From: Chamaecyparis obtusa
Lineage: Eukaryota > Streptophyta > Pinopsida > Cupressales > Cupressaceae
DNA length: 64,000 nt
Direction of reading: 5' to 3'
Assembly (NCBI GenBank): GCA_027943335.1
Contig: BSBK01007037.1
Coordinates: forward strand, 1,556,501 to 1,620,500
Of the stretch, positions 1-10,874 are shown piece after piece. The position numbers and the translations under genes are program-made. The notes beneath the pieces are model-generated. The model ran no database searches and was not told the origin of the DNA. It saw only the letters and a list, made by a program, of their open reading frames with translations. Position 1 is the stretch's first letter; each line of letters opens with the position of its first letter.

Positions 1-2
1 TC

Positions 3-593
3 ATTGATGACATTCATCTTCTCTTTGCTAAGGATGATCCTTCTTCAACTGTTGTGAGGAAAAAATCTGACCCTCGTCTTCATTCTTCACTTAATCATTC
101 TTTCGAGTTTGACATGATTGTGGATCCTTTAATAAAACATTTGAAGGAGGTTTCTTTATCTTCGGAGAAGACATTTGAGTCTTTGGAGATTGGTTTTCAT
201 GAGTCTCAAACTTCACTTGAGATGTCGTATTTCATGGTTCAGGATGATCATACTCATGTGTTGGAGATTCCAATTCATTTTCCAAAGACGTCATATATTT
301 TGAGGATTCTTCCTAGCACTAGTACATTTGAGAGATTTTTTCGATGGCAGACCGTCAAAATTCTGACAGTATATCGTCAATTAAGAGACACCACCCATCC
401 TCATAGTTTTGCAGTCAAAAAAAATGATGGCTACATTTGGTGTTGTAATTATGACGACTATGGTCATCGCAAAAGGGGGTGTCAACAGGGAAAACATACA
501 ATTGGGCCTATTTGTGGTTGTCGCAATTTTGATGTCCATTTGTTGCAAAAAACAAAAAATGATAGCTACCCATTAGAATCTTCTAATGGATAG
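3..593 (+). pseudogene. Unrecognised reading frame entering from left edge
   Basis: An open frame runs in from the window edge; the first internal Met is at 54. It has no stop until 591-593. The predicted protein is rich in His, Ser and Phe. I recognise no domain. A Cys/His-rich stretch near the end (CCNYDDYGHRKRGC) resembles a loose CCHC knuckle and could come from a retroelement gag. The last part grades into the 75-bp tandem array that begins at 589, so the C-terminus is probably repeat-derived. A degenerate protease about 1.2 kb downstream suggests one decayed retroelement, but that link is inference. Confidence 0.25.
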
Positions 594-1110
594 CCGTCGT
601 TTGTAGTTTGTTTTCTGATGAAGATGTTGTACATGCGACAGCTACTCGTTGGAAGTTTCTGACAGATAGCTATCATTTGTAGTTTTTTGCCGACAGTGAT
701 GCTATACATGTGATGGTTACCTATCGTAATATTTCGACGGATAGCCGTCATTTGTAGATTGTTTGCTGATGGAGATGTACATGCAACGACTACCCGTCGG
801 AAGTTTCCAACGAATAGCTATCATTTGTAGTTTTTTGCCAACAACGATGTTGTACATGCAATGGTTACTCATCGTAATCTTCCGACGGATAGCGATCATT
901 TGTAGTTTTTTACCGATGGTGATGCTATACATGTGATGGCTAGCTATCAGAAGTGTCCGATAGATATCCATTGCTTTTAGGTTTTTGCCGACGACGGTGC
1001 TATACATGCGATGAATGGCTATTGGATATTTTTGACAGATAGTTGTCGCTTTTGTTTGGCTGTCGTAGTTGTGACAAAAATCACTTTTTTAAAAAAAAAT
1101 ATATTTGTCG
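589..1110. repeat. 75-bp tandem array of palindromic units
   Basis: Seven diverged units begin at about 589, 665, 740, 813, 888, 963 and 1038, so spacing is 73-76 bp. Each holds a motif like GATAGCYRTCATTTGTAG, then TTTTTGCCGACG, then CTATACATG. Around each unit boundary is a near-perfect palindrome: GGCTAYCCGTCGGAA, two bases, then TTCCGACGGATAGC. One further partial copy, with the same A-rich tail, lies at about 1990-2105. CCGACGGA-type motifs are known in subterminal regions of plant CACTA elements, so this may be a transposon end array. I did not find matching termini. Confidence 0.85.
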
Positions 1111-1785
1111 ATCAAGTTGGTATCGATTCAAAATGGTGTTCTTGCAGATTTGGTTCGAGTTAGTTGCATTACTTTCGGATCTCAATTGACTTGCAAGGTG
1201 GTTTGGTGAGTCGAGGTCTTTTATTCTTGCTCATGATTTGGTTATGTCATTCAGAGATGACTTTGCGGTAGATTCAGTAGTGGCTCATAGATTATTGAGT
1301 CGAGTCTAGAGACTTGGATTTGGAATGGATCCGACCAAATCAAGATTTGTGATAGCGACTACTCTAGCACAAGAAGCTAGTGTGGCGATCAGAGATGCAT
1401 TCTTCCTGATGTGTTCATGGGATATATGTAGACCTGATTGCATTCAGATCTGATTTGAGTGACTTCTTGACTTCTTTGGTCTGAATTGGATGTGCTTTGT
1501 TCCTATGGAGTGTAGTAGTGACTTGACTTGGAGTTTGAGTAGATTGTACATTGATCGACTTGAAGACAGAATTGAGCTACTCTTTGCATTGTTGTTGAGA
1601 TAGGGCTGTGACGGATTGCTAGGATCGTCTACCATTTTTGCCATAGTTTCGAATGAGTTAGATGTGATGTCGAGAGAGTGACTTGTAGAACTTGCACATT
1701 GGAGATTCATAGATCACTATGGTGTCCGTGATGACTTGGGAGAAGTCTTCTTCTTGGTGAACCGAGCTGAGAGACTTGGATTATA

Positions 1786-1959
1786 GAAATCAAGTCATTT
1801 GATGTGACTTATGAAACATTGGATGCCTCTTCACAATGGGTTCGCGGTGCAGTCTATGGTGTTTCTTTGCGACTGGGTTCTTAGCAGAGACCTGTTGATT
1901 TGGTAGCCATTGAGATGGATCGATATGACTTGATCTTGGGTCAAGACTTCTTGAGGTGA
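1786..1959 (+). pseudogene. Retroelement aspartic protease remnant
   Basis: One frame, broken by a TAG codon, reads like the C-terminal half of a plant Ty3/gypsy protease (RVP_2 type). It has a YGVSLRLG-like strand, then DLVAIEMDRYDLILGQDFL, which matches the usual pattern of Asp-Val-Ile-hydrophobic-Gly-x-Asp-Trp/Phe-Leu. The N-terminal D-S/T-G catalytic motif is not visible in the decayed sequence upstream, and no reverse transcriptase follows. The sequence between 1110 and 1786 is open to no recognisable product. I read this as a small piece of an old gypsy element. Confidence 0.45.
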
Positions 1960-2210
1960 GTTCAAGTGATCATTTCTCCTTGAAGTGATTGATGTTTTCG
2001 ATAGATAGCCATCGCTTTTAGTTTTTCCATCGGTTATTTTGTGGTTTCTGTCATAATTGCGATAGCTCACACTATTTTTTAAAAAGAAATATATATTTTT
2101 CATATGTGGATTTATATCTTAAATTATTGAGCTTCTCTTTGTTTCGAGAATAGTTTAACATTCTCTACTTAATAGGGCCAACCATGTGAAGGTGGAAGCT
2201 CATCTGGCCC

Positions 2211-2311
2211 CTCCTAGGATCCTCTTATGACCCTTTACAACACTTTAAGACCTCTACGATGTATTCGTAGGGATCGTAAAGGGTCATAAAGGGTCATAAG
2301 GGGTCCTAGGA
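2211..2311. repeat. Imperfect inverted repeat with GGGTCATAA motif
   Basis: The left arm CTCCTAGGATCCTCTTATGA (continuing CCCTTTAC, ending 2238) is mirrored by the segment from 2276 to 2311, which ends GGTCCTAGGA. The right arm carries a duplicated AGGGTCATAA, so the match is imperfect. The repeat lies immediately left of the longer inverted repeat at 2321-2603 and may be its flank or part of the same fold-back element. Confidence 0.6.
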
Positions 2312-2320
2312 CACAACAGC

Positions 2321-2603
2321 TGAGAAACATAAATGTAGGCATCATGGTCACAATTGTTTGGAGATACAACATAATTGAATGCTATACCCAAAGGATGAAA
2401 CACAACCACTACTCCTGCAGTTCTAAGTTGACACTATGGGATCCAAAAACCAAAGATAAGGAATCTATATATAGTTTTTGGATCCCGTAGTGTCAACTTA
2501 GAACTGCAAGAGTAGTGGTTGTGTTGCGTCCTCTGGGTATAGCATTCAATTATGTTGTGTCTCCAAACAATTGTGACCATGATACCTACATTTATGTTTC
2601 TCA
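2321..2603. repeat. Long inverted repeat, 130-bp arms, 23-bp spacer
   Basis: The left arm is 2321-2450, the spacer 2451-2473 and the right arm 2474-2603. By eye the arms differ at about 7 of 130 positions. They start TGAGAAACATAAATGTAGG and meet at GGATCCAAAAAC. No coding frame is apparent. This could be a fold-back MITE-like element or a hairpin small-RNA source. After the right arm the sequence TGATACCTACATTTATG repeats once more in direct orientation. Confidence 0.9.
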
Positions 2604-4012
2604 ACTCTTGTGATACCTACATTTATGTTTTGTAGCTGTCATATTTATTTGCATGTTCTTTATGTGTTTGGCTTCTCTCCCTCGCATTGAAAATAAGATT
2701 TTCCCACTTTGAATTGAGAATGTGCGTGCAACACAAGCAAAATATGCACAAATAGAAGGTGGAGATGAGAAGACACAACACATTTACATTTTTTTAATAG
2801 GTCAAAATTACAATGTTCACGATGGTCTATAACTTAAAATACGCAATTAAAGACCTCTATAAAAAATGAAAACCTATTGTGTCTTTCAGCTCCACCTAAT
2901 ATCCTATGTATATGAATTGAGATTGCATATTGAACTAGGCGTCTCCTTCTGCATTGCCTGAAACCAAGAGATTGTCATAGTTAACATCTAAAATCATTAT
3001 TAAACTTTTGTTATTATTAAAAAGTACACTACCACTTGCACCGAAAGAAGGTGCAAGGGATACACAGATGATTTGAATGTAAATTCAATCATGCATCTTT
3101 GTAGTGCTGATCTTATAGGTAGCCTTTGACTAAGGTTCAATTCTAGGTAGAATTCATGCTCCTTTGTTTCCTGTACACCATCTCTATCGGCAAGTTTCTT
3201 CATGGATGGCCTCCACTTTCTTCCCCACTACAACTGTAACCACTATTCATTCTCCCCCAGTCATTACTATCTTCTCTATTGATCAGACCTCCACTGCAAT
3301 TTCTCTAATGATAATTTCCAATTCATTGTTTGGTATTCCTTCATCTCCCCTCAACTCCATCACTTATGGTTACAAATCAAGTTCCAAGAATAAGAATGGC
3401 GCATCTCATCATCACAACTAATCCACCTTAAACAATTGATTAACCATTCTAGACAGGATGATGATTTAAGGTTTTTTATGAAGCTTCTAACTTGGTAGTT
3501 GCAATCATCATTTGTATTACACATTTTGTCGTTGTTCAAGTAGTGTGTTTTAGAAAAGAACCCATTGAACATTCTAATAATAATTTCTCCCAAAATATGA
3601 AATCCACTAAAATTTAGCAAAAACCCCTCCAACATTACAAGGGTGTATAAAAGGAAACTCAGTGTTTCTAGTAGTGATAAATAGATTTTTTGAGAAGAGT
3701 AGAAGAAACAATAATAGAAACAATACACTTGGAGGGAGAAAACCCTATAGAATTACGACATGCCTTTGTATGCAGCCCATTAACATTTCAAATGTAGGAA
3801 TGAAAGAAAACATGGAACTAAGCTCAAACACGTGTAAATAAACATTAGTCATTATCAAATAAACATCAGTGATTATCAAATAAACATCGAGAAATAAACA
3901 TCAGTCATTATCAAATAAGTTGCATAAATGAGAATCATTTTTTTTTTGGCTTTTTCTTTTTTTCTACTTCCCTATATTTTTGCAGAGGCATATCCATGTT
4001 CACATCGTCATT
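2604..4012. other. No gene seen; left margin of CACTA remnant
   Basis: AT-rich sequence with only short shadow ORFs. About 2980-3030 contains CATTATTAAACTTTTGTTAT, which resembles an intron of the CACTA element near 14210-14260 and hints that CACTA-derived sequence extends this far. A CACTA-like terminal motif, TTTCTAGTAGTG, lies at 3665-3676 (reverse complement CACTACTAGAAA), but no partner terminus or 3-bp duplication was found. A 21-bp tandem repeat is listed separately. Confidence 0.5.
3837..3913. repeat. 21-bp tandem repeat, about four copies
   Basis: The unit AAATAAACATCAGTCATTATC occurs at 3837, 3858, partly at 3879 and again at 3892-3913, with one or two substitutions per copy. It lies in non-coding sequence at the left margin of the CACTA remnant. 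Confidence 0.75.
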
Positions 4013-4546
4013 TCTTCTTAGTCATGCACATGATCTCACTATCCTTTGCAAAGGCGGGTCCTCTACAATAAGAAATAAAAGGCTTCAGTTAAAAACATAT
4101 TATCATAATTGGGGTTAATTTAAAAACATATTCATTATTGTTACAAGCATTTCAATACTTTAAAAAACATAAACGTGACACTCTTTACCTTGTCCAACCA
4201 CATCATCTTGCCCGATGGCTTGAACCTCAACACGCTCATCGGGAACAACCTCTACATCCCTTGCAACTGAAATACAAAATGTTTTATTAATCTCAACACA
4301 TTATAATTAAATTTTTATTACTACGACAAATTCAATTTAACATGTTTACTTGTATTAAATATTCATTAATCAAAATTCAAATAGAAAATGTATACCTTGA
4401 GTACTACAATTCACATTCGAATCGACACCTCCGTCATGCTCGTCCGGTACAATATCAATATCAGCAGGCTGCATTCCAATGTAAATAATTAGTGTATTTA
4501 TCGATAATATATACATATAAATACAAGACAAATATTGAGAAATGTT
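4013..4546 (-). pseudogene. TNPA-like CACTA gene, 3' exons
   Basis: Three short exons with proper borders can be read on the minus strand. About 4396-4469 follows a gcag acceptor and ends before gtatac; it gives an acidic PADIDIVPDEHDGG stretch. About 4190-4268 has the related VARDVEVVPDERVE stretch. A last exon at about 4013-4062 ends FAKDSEIMCMTKKK and a stop. The two acidic exons look like duplicates of one another. These continue the gene whose 5' part is at 12642-14702; the LINE with an 11-bp target duplication sits in the intron or exon border between them. TNPA-type proteins bind the subterminal repeats of CACTA elements; here that role is inferred from position only. Confidence 0.55.
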
Positions 4547-4736
4547 TTGATTACGTAAAAATAGGTTTTGAAAGGACCCAAAACCTTTTACATAGAGATA
4601 ATAGATAAAACATTTAAGCTCCAACAGTTCAAGTGCATCAGCACCAAAAAAAGCAACACAAACAAGTCCTTAAACACAAAGACCAGCCAAAAGACAAAGG
4701 ACAACAAAAAAGGAAAGCAAGACAACAAGCTGCTGT

Positions 4737-6489
4737 CTAAACACATTTCATCAGTTCTACAGCCTGATCCACAAGAATCTGCATGTTTGTAGCAGACAGC
4801 TTCAGTTCTTCCATGTCATTCTTGTTGCCATCTTCCACCATCCTGGACCTGGATCTCGTACGCTTGCTAGGTCCCTAATCCTCTTTAGTCTCTATGATCT
4901 CTTGGTTCCCTTTCCCGTTATCAAACTTGTCAACCAGGATCTTCACATGCTCATTTGAAGCCTTGAGGACAACAAAGCTCTATTCTGCAATATTCCCCAT
5001 GGTCTTCTCTAGGTTGTCAATTCTCTTTTCCATAGTCTCAAATTTCCTGGTTAAAACATTACTGCATTGGATTTCCTCCTCCATGGCATTAAGTCTGTCA
5101 TTGAAGGTAGCAACACCCTCATCTCTGGCAATAATGTCAGTGAGCTCATCAATAGTCTGGCCCAAGGTTTTCTCCCCCAGGTTCATCCTTTTAAGAATCC
5201 CCATTTCTTTTTGCATCTGGTGGATGTTGGACTTCATCAAAGTGATGTCATTCTTCATTATGCTAAGGGTAAACAAGAAGGCCAAGCACCCCAAATTCTC
5301 AAAATCCTTGTTCCTCCCCTCATCAATCTCAGGACCCCTATTCTCTTCCTCCATGTTCTCCTTAGGATTCTCCACCTTCTCCTTATCTAGGTTGGCCTTT
5401 TCCTTCTCATACCCATCTTTCTCTATATTAGTCATGTCCTGTGCAACTTCTTGCAGTAGTTTTTCCTCAACCCAAACATCTTTATCGGTACCCCACTCTC
5501 TTCCATAGCAGGGTTGTTTTCCACAGTTTTCCTGATCATTCTTTCCCTGGGAAGAGGAACCCTCATTAGAAGATATGAAGACCCTCTTCGCTACTTTCTT
5601 CTTACCAGTTTAGTTCTGGTATGATTGCCAACCGGTCTCTTCTTCCCTTGCTTCTTGGAACTCTCCTCCCTGCTCTCTTCTTCCTCTAATTCCATGTCAG
5701 TAGTAGAATCCTCCATCTTCCTTTTCTTTTTTTTTCCTCAGGGCTATCCTCCTGGTAATCCTCAAAATCCCCCTCTTCATCTTCCATTTCCTCCATAAAA
5801 GGCTCCTCAAACTCCTTCCCATCAGTATCATAGTCCTCCAGGGCTTTTCTATTAAGTTGAGATCTTTCCACCTTCTTCGACTTCAACACCTCAAATATGA
5901 GGACCATGAGCCCTTCATGGCAGGCATGATCACCCTCTGGATCCCTTTGCCAGTGAAGGAGGGAAGCATTCAAAGAACTTAGTAAATAGAAAGGAAAATT
6001 AATCTTAACCCCATGCCTAAAATGGTTCAGAAGAGTAAGATGGTGGTTGTAGATTTTAGTATACTGACCATCAAGGGTAATGTAGTCTATGATAACAAAT
6101 AAAACAAGGCGCTAGGGCCTGGAAATGAACTTAGGGTTAAAGTATGAATTGTCCACCTTAACCATACAGTCTCTCTCCTTCTTTGTGGGCACAAAAGCCT
6201 CCAAGGCTTTGTGTAAAATCTTCATGTCCCTGTAGAAGTTGATGCCCTCAGTCATCAAGCCAGTCGCTTCAGCAACCACTTCCTTAGTCACTTCCATGTT
6301 TTGCGTACCCACCAGAACGCTACCCTTGTTCCAAGTTTTGATGAAATTTCTAGTCACCGCCACTTTCCCTCCATGTAATCTCTCTAAAAAAATTTCCAGA
6401 TCCCCTTCTTTGATAATTTTCCAAATTTCCTTATTCTGTTTCTAGTCCCTACAGTCCGCTGGCTCACATCTCCTCTTTCTGCCTCCCAT
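4737..6489 (-). pseudogene. LINE third ORF (ORF3), unknown function
   Basis: A long frame lies downstream of ORF2 inside the LINE boundaries. The ATG at 6489 gives a basic start, MGGRKRR. An N-terminal globular region of about 250 residues includes MEVTKEVVAEATGL, YFNPKFISRP and ITLDGQYTKIYNHH. It is followed by an acidic stretch, a basic nuclear-signal-like run after EEKKKKRK, and a C-terminal heptad-rich helix (about 5250-4985). Total length is about 580 codons. Breaks include TAG codons near 6441, at 6112, 4980 and near 4878, a frameshift in the A-run at about 5721-5741 and another near 5610. I do not recognise the family with certainty; it recalls uncharacterised plant proteins loosely called plant transposon protein. 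It could be a genuine ORF3, a captured gene or a 3' transduction. The plus-strand ORF over this region (4894-5508) is a shadow. Confidence 0.6.
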
Positions 6490-6668
6490 GGCTTTGTGAA
6501 ATAACAGAAAGTTGAAGTTCAAATGAATTTCCTCTCTGTAACTTTTCCTTCGAACTATAATAAACATTATTAATGTTATTCACAACCCACAACTCGTGCA
6601 AAAGGACCCCAATAATTGTCTCAAAATCAGGCCATTGTCCTTCATGATAGTCACACAGATTTTTGCAC

Positions 6669-9600
6669 TCAATACTCATTAATGATCTCTTCATTCAAAA
6701 CATGTTGCTTACTCCTCATCCTCTCCTTACTAATTAATGATGATCCATCATAGGGGATATTCAAACCATCATTCCACTCAATTTCCACCTGGCTTTTACA
6801 AGCCACATTCACAGCCCAGTCAGCCACTAAATTTGCCTCCCTGAAAACATGGGATATCATGCATTTTTCAAAGGTATCGATAATTTTTTTCGCCTTACTT
6901 AAAACATTGGCTATGGACCATGAAGGGGTCAAAGTGTTCTTCAAATAATTTACAATACTTAGGGAATCCCCTTCAATCCATATTTTGTTATAATTCTTCC
7001 GTTTGGCAAGTAACAACCCATAGAGATCAGCATTAGCCTTCACCACCTGATTGGTGTTGAAGCGTATAGGAATAGCCATAGCCCCTTTGCAATTCCCAAA
7101 TTTGTCTCTGATAACTACACCACAACCAGCAATTTTGGGGTTGCCTTTAGAGACACCGTCAAAATTGATTTTTACCCATCCATTAGGAGGACAGTCCCAC
7201 CTAGCCTCTTCCCTCAGATTTCTTTGGATTAGAACTTTCCTTCCTTCAAGCTTCCACTTCTTATAAACTTTGGCCTCCCACTCATTCTTCAAATCATGAT
7301 AGTTCTTTATCAACCCCAAGTTCTCCAACAGAGCACTCTTAATCTTGTGAAAAATACTCTCCCAGTTGGACTCCTTATCCCTAAAAATTCTTTCATTCCT
7401 TTCTTTCCACACCCCCCAGCACAAAAAGGGTAGGAAGAAATTCCAAAAGGAGATTAAAAACTTGTTGTTAGTCGGTGGTTTCCAGCACATAAACAACTCC
7501 TGAATGTTATGAGGGAACACCCACTCCATATTCATTAGATCAAAGAATTTTCCCCATATTTGACTAGTGAAAGGACAATGAATTGTCATATGGTTGATAT
7601 TCTCCTCGTCATTTTTGCAGAGACAACATCTATTAATTATAACTAGGCCTCTTTTTCTGAGATTATCAATTGTGAGAACTTTATCCTGCAATAAGATCCA
7701 AAAGAAAACATTAATTTTAGGAGTTAGTCCCTTGAGCCAAGCTTTGGCCCAGCAAGGTTTAGGGCTATCTTCAAAGTTCTGTATATACAGGGAAGAAACT
7801 GAAAATAAGCCATTAGTACTAAATCTCCAAATGAGGGTATCCTCATCATCAATAAGAACCACAACATTCAGAAGGTTATTCAAGCCCCTGAGGGAAGGAT
7901 CAAACCTAGACAAGTCAGTCCATTTACCCTCCTCCCAATAGTTTTCCACTTGATTGCCCAAGAACTATTTACAAAGAGTAGACAAGTCATTCCAGCTAGG
8001 AACCTCTTTTAGGGATTTATCAAGTAGCCATATGTCATCCCAAAAGAGAATTTTCTTGCCATTACCAACCTTCCATTTTACCCCCTGCTTAATCATCTCC
8101 TTTCTTCTAAGTGCATTGCCCCAAATACATGATCCACCTTGGGAAGAATCAGAGTTCAAGAACTTAATGAAGTCAAAGCTATCCCTATTATATTTATTGT
8201 GCCATATAGTGCTCCATTCTCCCATGTTCTTAAACATTCTCCAAAGAAGTTTAGCCATAAGATACTCATTTATACTTCTTATAGTGTGAAGACCAAGACC
8301 CCCTTTCCTAGTCGATTTACAAACCTTCTCCCACACAATAAGGGCCATCCTTTTCTTTTTCTCAACTCCAGACAAAAGGAAGTTCTTTTGGATTTTCTCT
8401 ATACTTTCAGAAAACTTCTTAGGTATTTTGAAAAGGCTCAAAGCATAGAGAGGGATACTTTGAAGGGTAGCTTTGAGTACAACAATCCTACCAGCCTGGT
8501 TAAGAAGAGAACCCTTCCAACCAACAAGACTTTTGTGAAATTTGTCAATCATATCCCTCCAAAAGGAATCTGGAGGATTGAGAAAGAGAGGTAAACCAAG
8601 ATAGGACCCTGGGAGACAGTCCACCTCACAACCAAGAATTCTTTTTAGCCTCTCTTGTCTTTTTTCAGGCACATTGATGAAAAATATAGAGCTCTTATTC
8701 CAATTTATACTTTGACCTATAGCATTAGCATAGTTGTCAAGGGCTTTTTTAATGGTTTTGCCATTTTTGATAGATGCTTCACCCATAATTATGGAATCAT
8801 CCATGAACTGTTGATGTGAACACATCAAATCCTTGGAGGAAGGTTTCAGACCCCTGAATCCACCTATGTTAACCAGCCTGCCAATGTGTCTACCCAAACA
8901 TTCAGCCAAAATAACAAAAAGAATAGGAGAAAGGGGCTCCCCCTGACGAAGACCTCTAGAGGATTTTAAGAAAGGGGTAGGAGAACCATTCACGAGAACA
9001 AAGAACATGGCAGAGGAAACCAAGCAGTGGATAAGGTCTCTACTCCTTTTATTAAAACCAAAAGTCTCTAGAGTAGCCATCAAGAAATCCCAGTCAACCC
9101 TATCATAAGCTTTGGACAAATCAAGTTTTAGCAAAAAACCTTCCTTCTTTGACATAGTTAAAGAATGTATATTTTCATGGACCGAAATGATTGAGTCTAG
9201 AATCTGCCTCCTAGGGACAAACCCATTTTGCTGTCCTGAAACAATAGAAGGAAGAAAGGTGATGATTCTAGAAGTAAGGATTTTAGAGATAATCTTATAC
9301 ATCGAGTTACATAAGTTGATGGGTCTAAATTGGTCCATACTATCAGCCCCACTTTTCTTTGGAATCAGAGCAATAAAGGTACCATTCAATTCCTTGAGGA
9401 TCCTTCTAGCCCCAAAAAATTCCTTGACTGCATTAGAAACATCATCTTTCAGAATCCTCCAATACTTGTGAAAGAAAAAATGAGGATACCCATTGGGACC
9501 AGGGGCTTTATCTCCATCAAAGGAGAACACAACCTTTTGAATCTCATCCATATAAGGTATAGCAGCAATAGATCTATTATGAGCATCATTCAGGATAAGG

Positions 9601-10874
9601 GGTATACCATCCAACAACTCTCCTTGGCACTCCAAATCCAGGTTCTCAACTTTCTTTAAAAGCTCTCCAAAGAAATTATTGGCCTCACATTTGAAATCTT
9701 CCTCCTTCTCACTAATGGTCCCATTGACCTGCATTCTAGAGATTTTATTGCTCATTCTATGTTTCATAGTGGTCATGAAGAAATATTTGGAATTCCTGTC
9801 CCCTTCTTTTAGGAAAAGCTTTCTCGATCTTTGCCTCCAAAAGCATTCTTCTTTTGAGATAATATCATGATATTCCATTAATTTATTATCTTCCTCCTTT
9901 TTGGTATGCCAACTGTAGCCATCTTTCTGAATGTTGTCTTGGATCTCTTTTAGTTCTTTAGCAATTTTCTTTTTATTAGTAAAGATATTTCCAAAAGTTT
10001 CTTTATTCCATTTTTTAATGTTGTCCTTCACATTTTTCATTTTCTTAACAACTCTGAACATTGCCATTCCTTCAATCCTAATACTCCACCAAACCTCAAT
10101 CAACCTTTCAAGGTTAGGGTGGATTGTCCACATTTTCTCAAATCGAAAAGGGAAGTTCCTTTTCAAGCCATTGAAATCAGCTCTTATGGTTATCAGATAA
10201 TGGTCAGAACCAGCTCTGACATAGGCAGATAAGGCACAAGAATAATGGTTTAACCAAATGCTGCTAACAAGAGCTCTATCAAGCCTGACCTGAATGAGCT
10301 CATTACCTTCTCTCCTGTTGGTCCAAGTATAGTTAATACCCTACAGATCAATGTCATGCAACTCTTGACTATCAATAAATTCCATAAGATCAGTTCTGCT
10401 TTCCAGATTGGGTTGACCACCTCCATATTTTTCATTTTCTTTCAAAGGAGTATTAAAATCCCCCATTATGATCCATCCATCATTAGCAAAATCTCTCTTA
10501 AAACCATAGACTTCCCTCCAAAAAGATTTCCTACCCCACCTGGTGTTCGGAGCATAAATGCTAGTCAAAACCCAAGAAGTGCCATCCTTGATATGCCAAA
10601 ATCTAATAGTAGTCACATTGTTGCCACTGGATAAAACTTCCCCTATGATAATATTACAATTCCAGCTAGTCACAATCCCTCCTAAGGCACCATCCGCATC
10701 ACTACCATGGGACAGGCCATTACAATAAAACTGAATTTTCTCCACTTTATCCTTAGACATCTTAGTCTCCTATAGAAGAACAATATTAGGCTTGTTGTCT
10801 TTGATCATGTTTTTGACCATTGCTTTCTTGTGAGGATTATTTAATCCTCTTACATTCTAGGATATAAACTTCAT
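6669..10874 (-). pseudogene. LINE ORF2: endonuclease, reverse transcriptase, RNase H
   Basis: One frame of about 1,400 codons runs from the ATG at 10874 to a stop at 6669. It has no frameshift but has in-frame TAGs, two of them in the endonuclease start (after MKFIS and before ETK), one near 10341 and one at 7965. Domain order: apurinic-type endonuclease (NVRGLN, QETK-like motif, MGDFNTP, SDHYLI), residues about 1-240; L1 reverse transcriptase with FRPINL, LKLDLSKAYDRVDW, GLRQGEPLSP and FMDD at about residue 690; a zf-RVT region with CCLCKNDEEN and H/C ligands; C-terminal RNase H beginning WVKINFDGVSKGNP. The usual FADD is FMDD, and the RNase H glutamate position reads Lys (VVKANADLYG), so RNase H is probably dead. 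The ATG overlaps the TGA of ORF1. Confidence 0.93.

Noticed and set aside
589..1110. CRISPR-like array
   Set aside because: The units are contiguous diverged tandem copies without unique spacers, in eukaryotic transposon-rich DNA.
4894..5508. 204-codon plus-strand ORF
   Set aside because: It is the antisense of the LINE ORF3 region; the minus strand has the protein-like coiled coil and continuous coding logic.
7051..9870. Several plus-strand ORFs of 60-150 codons
   Set aside because: All are shadows opposite the LINE ORF2 reading frame.
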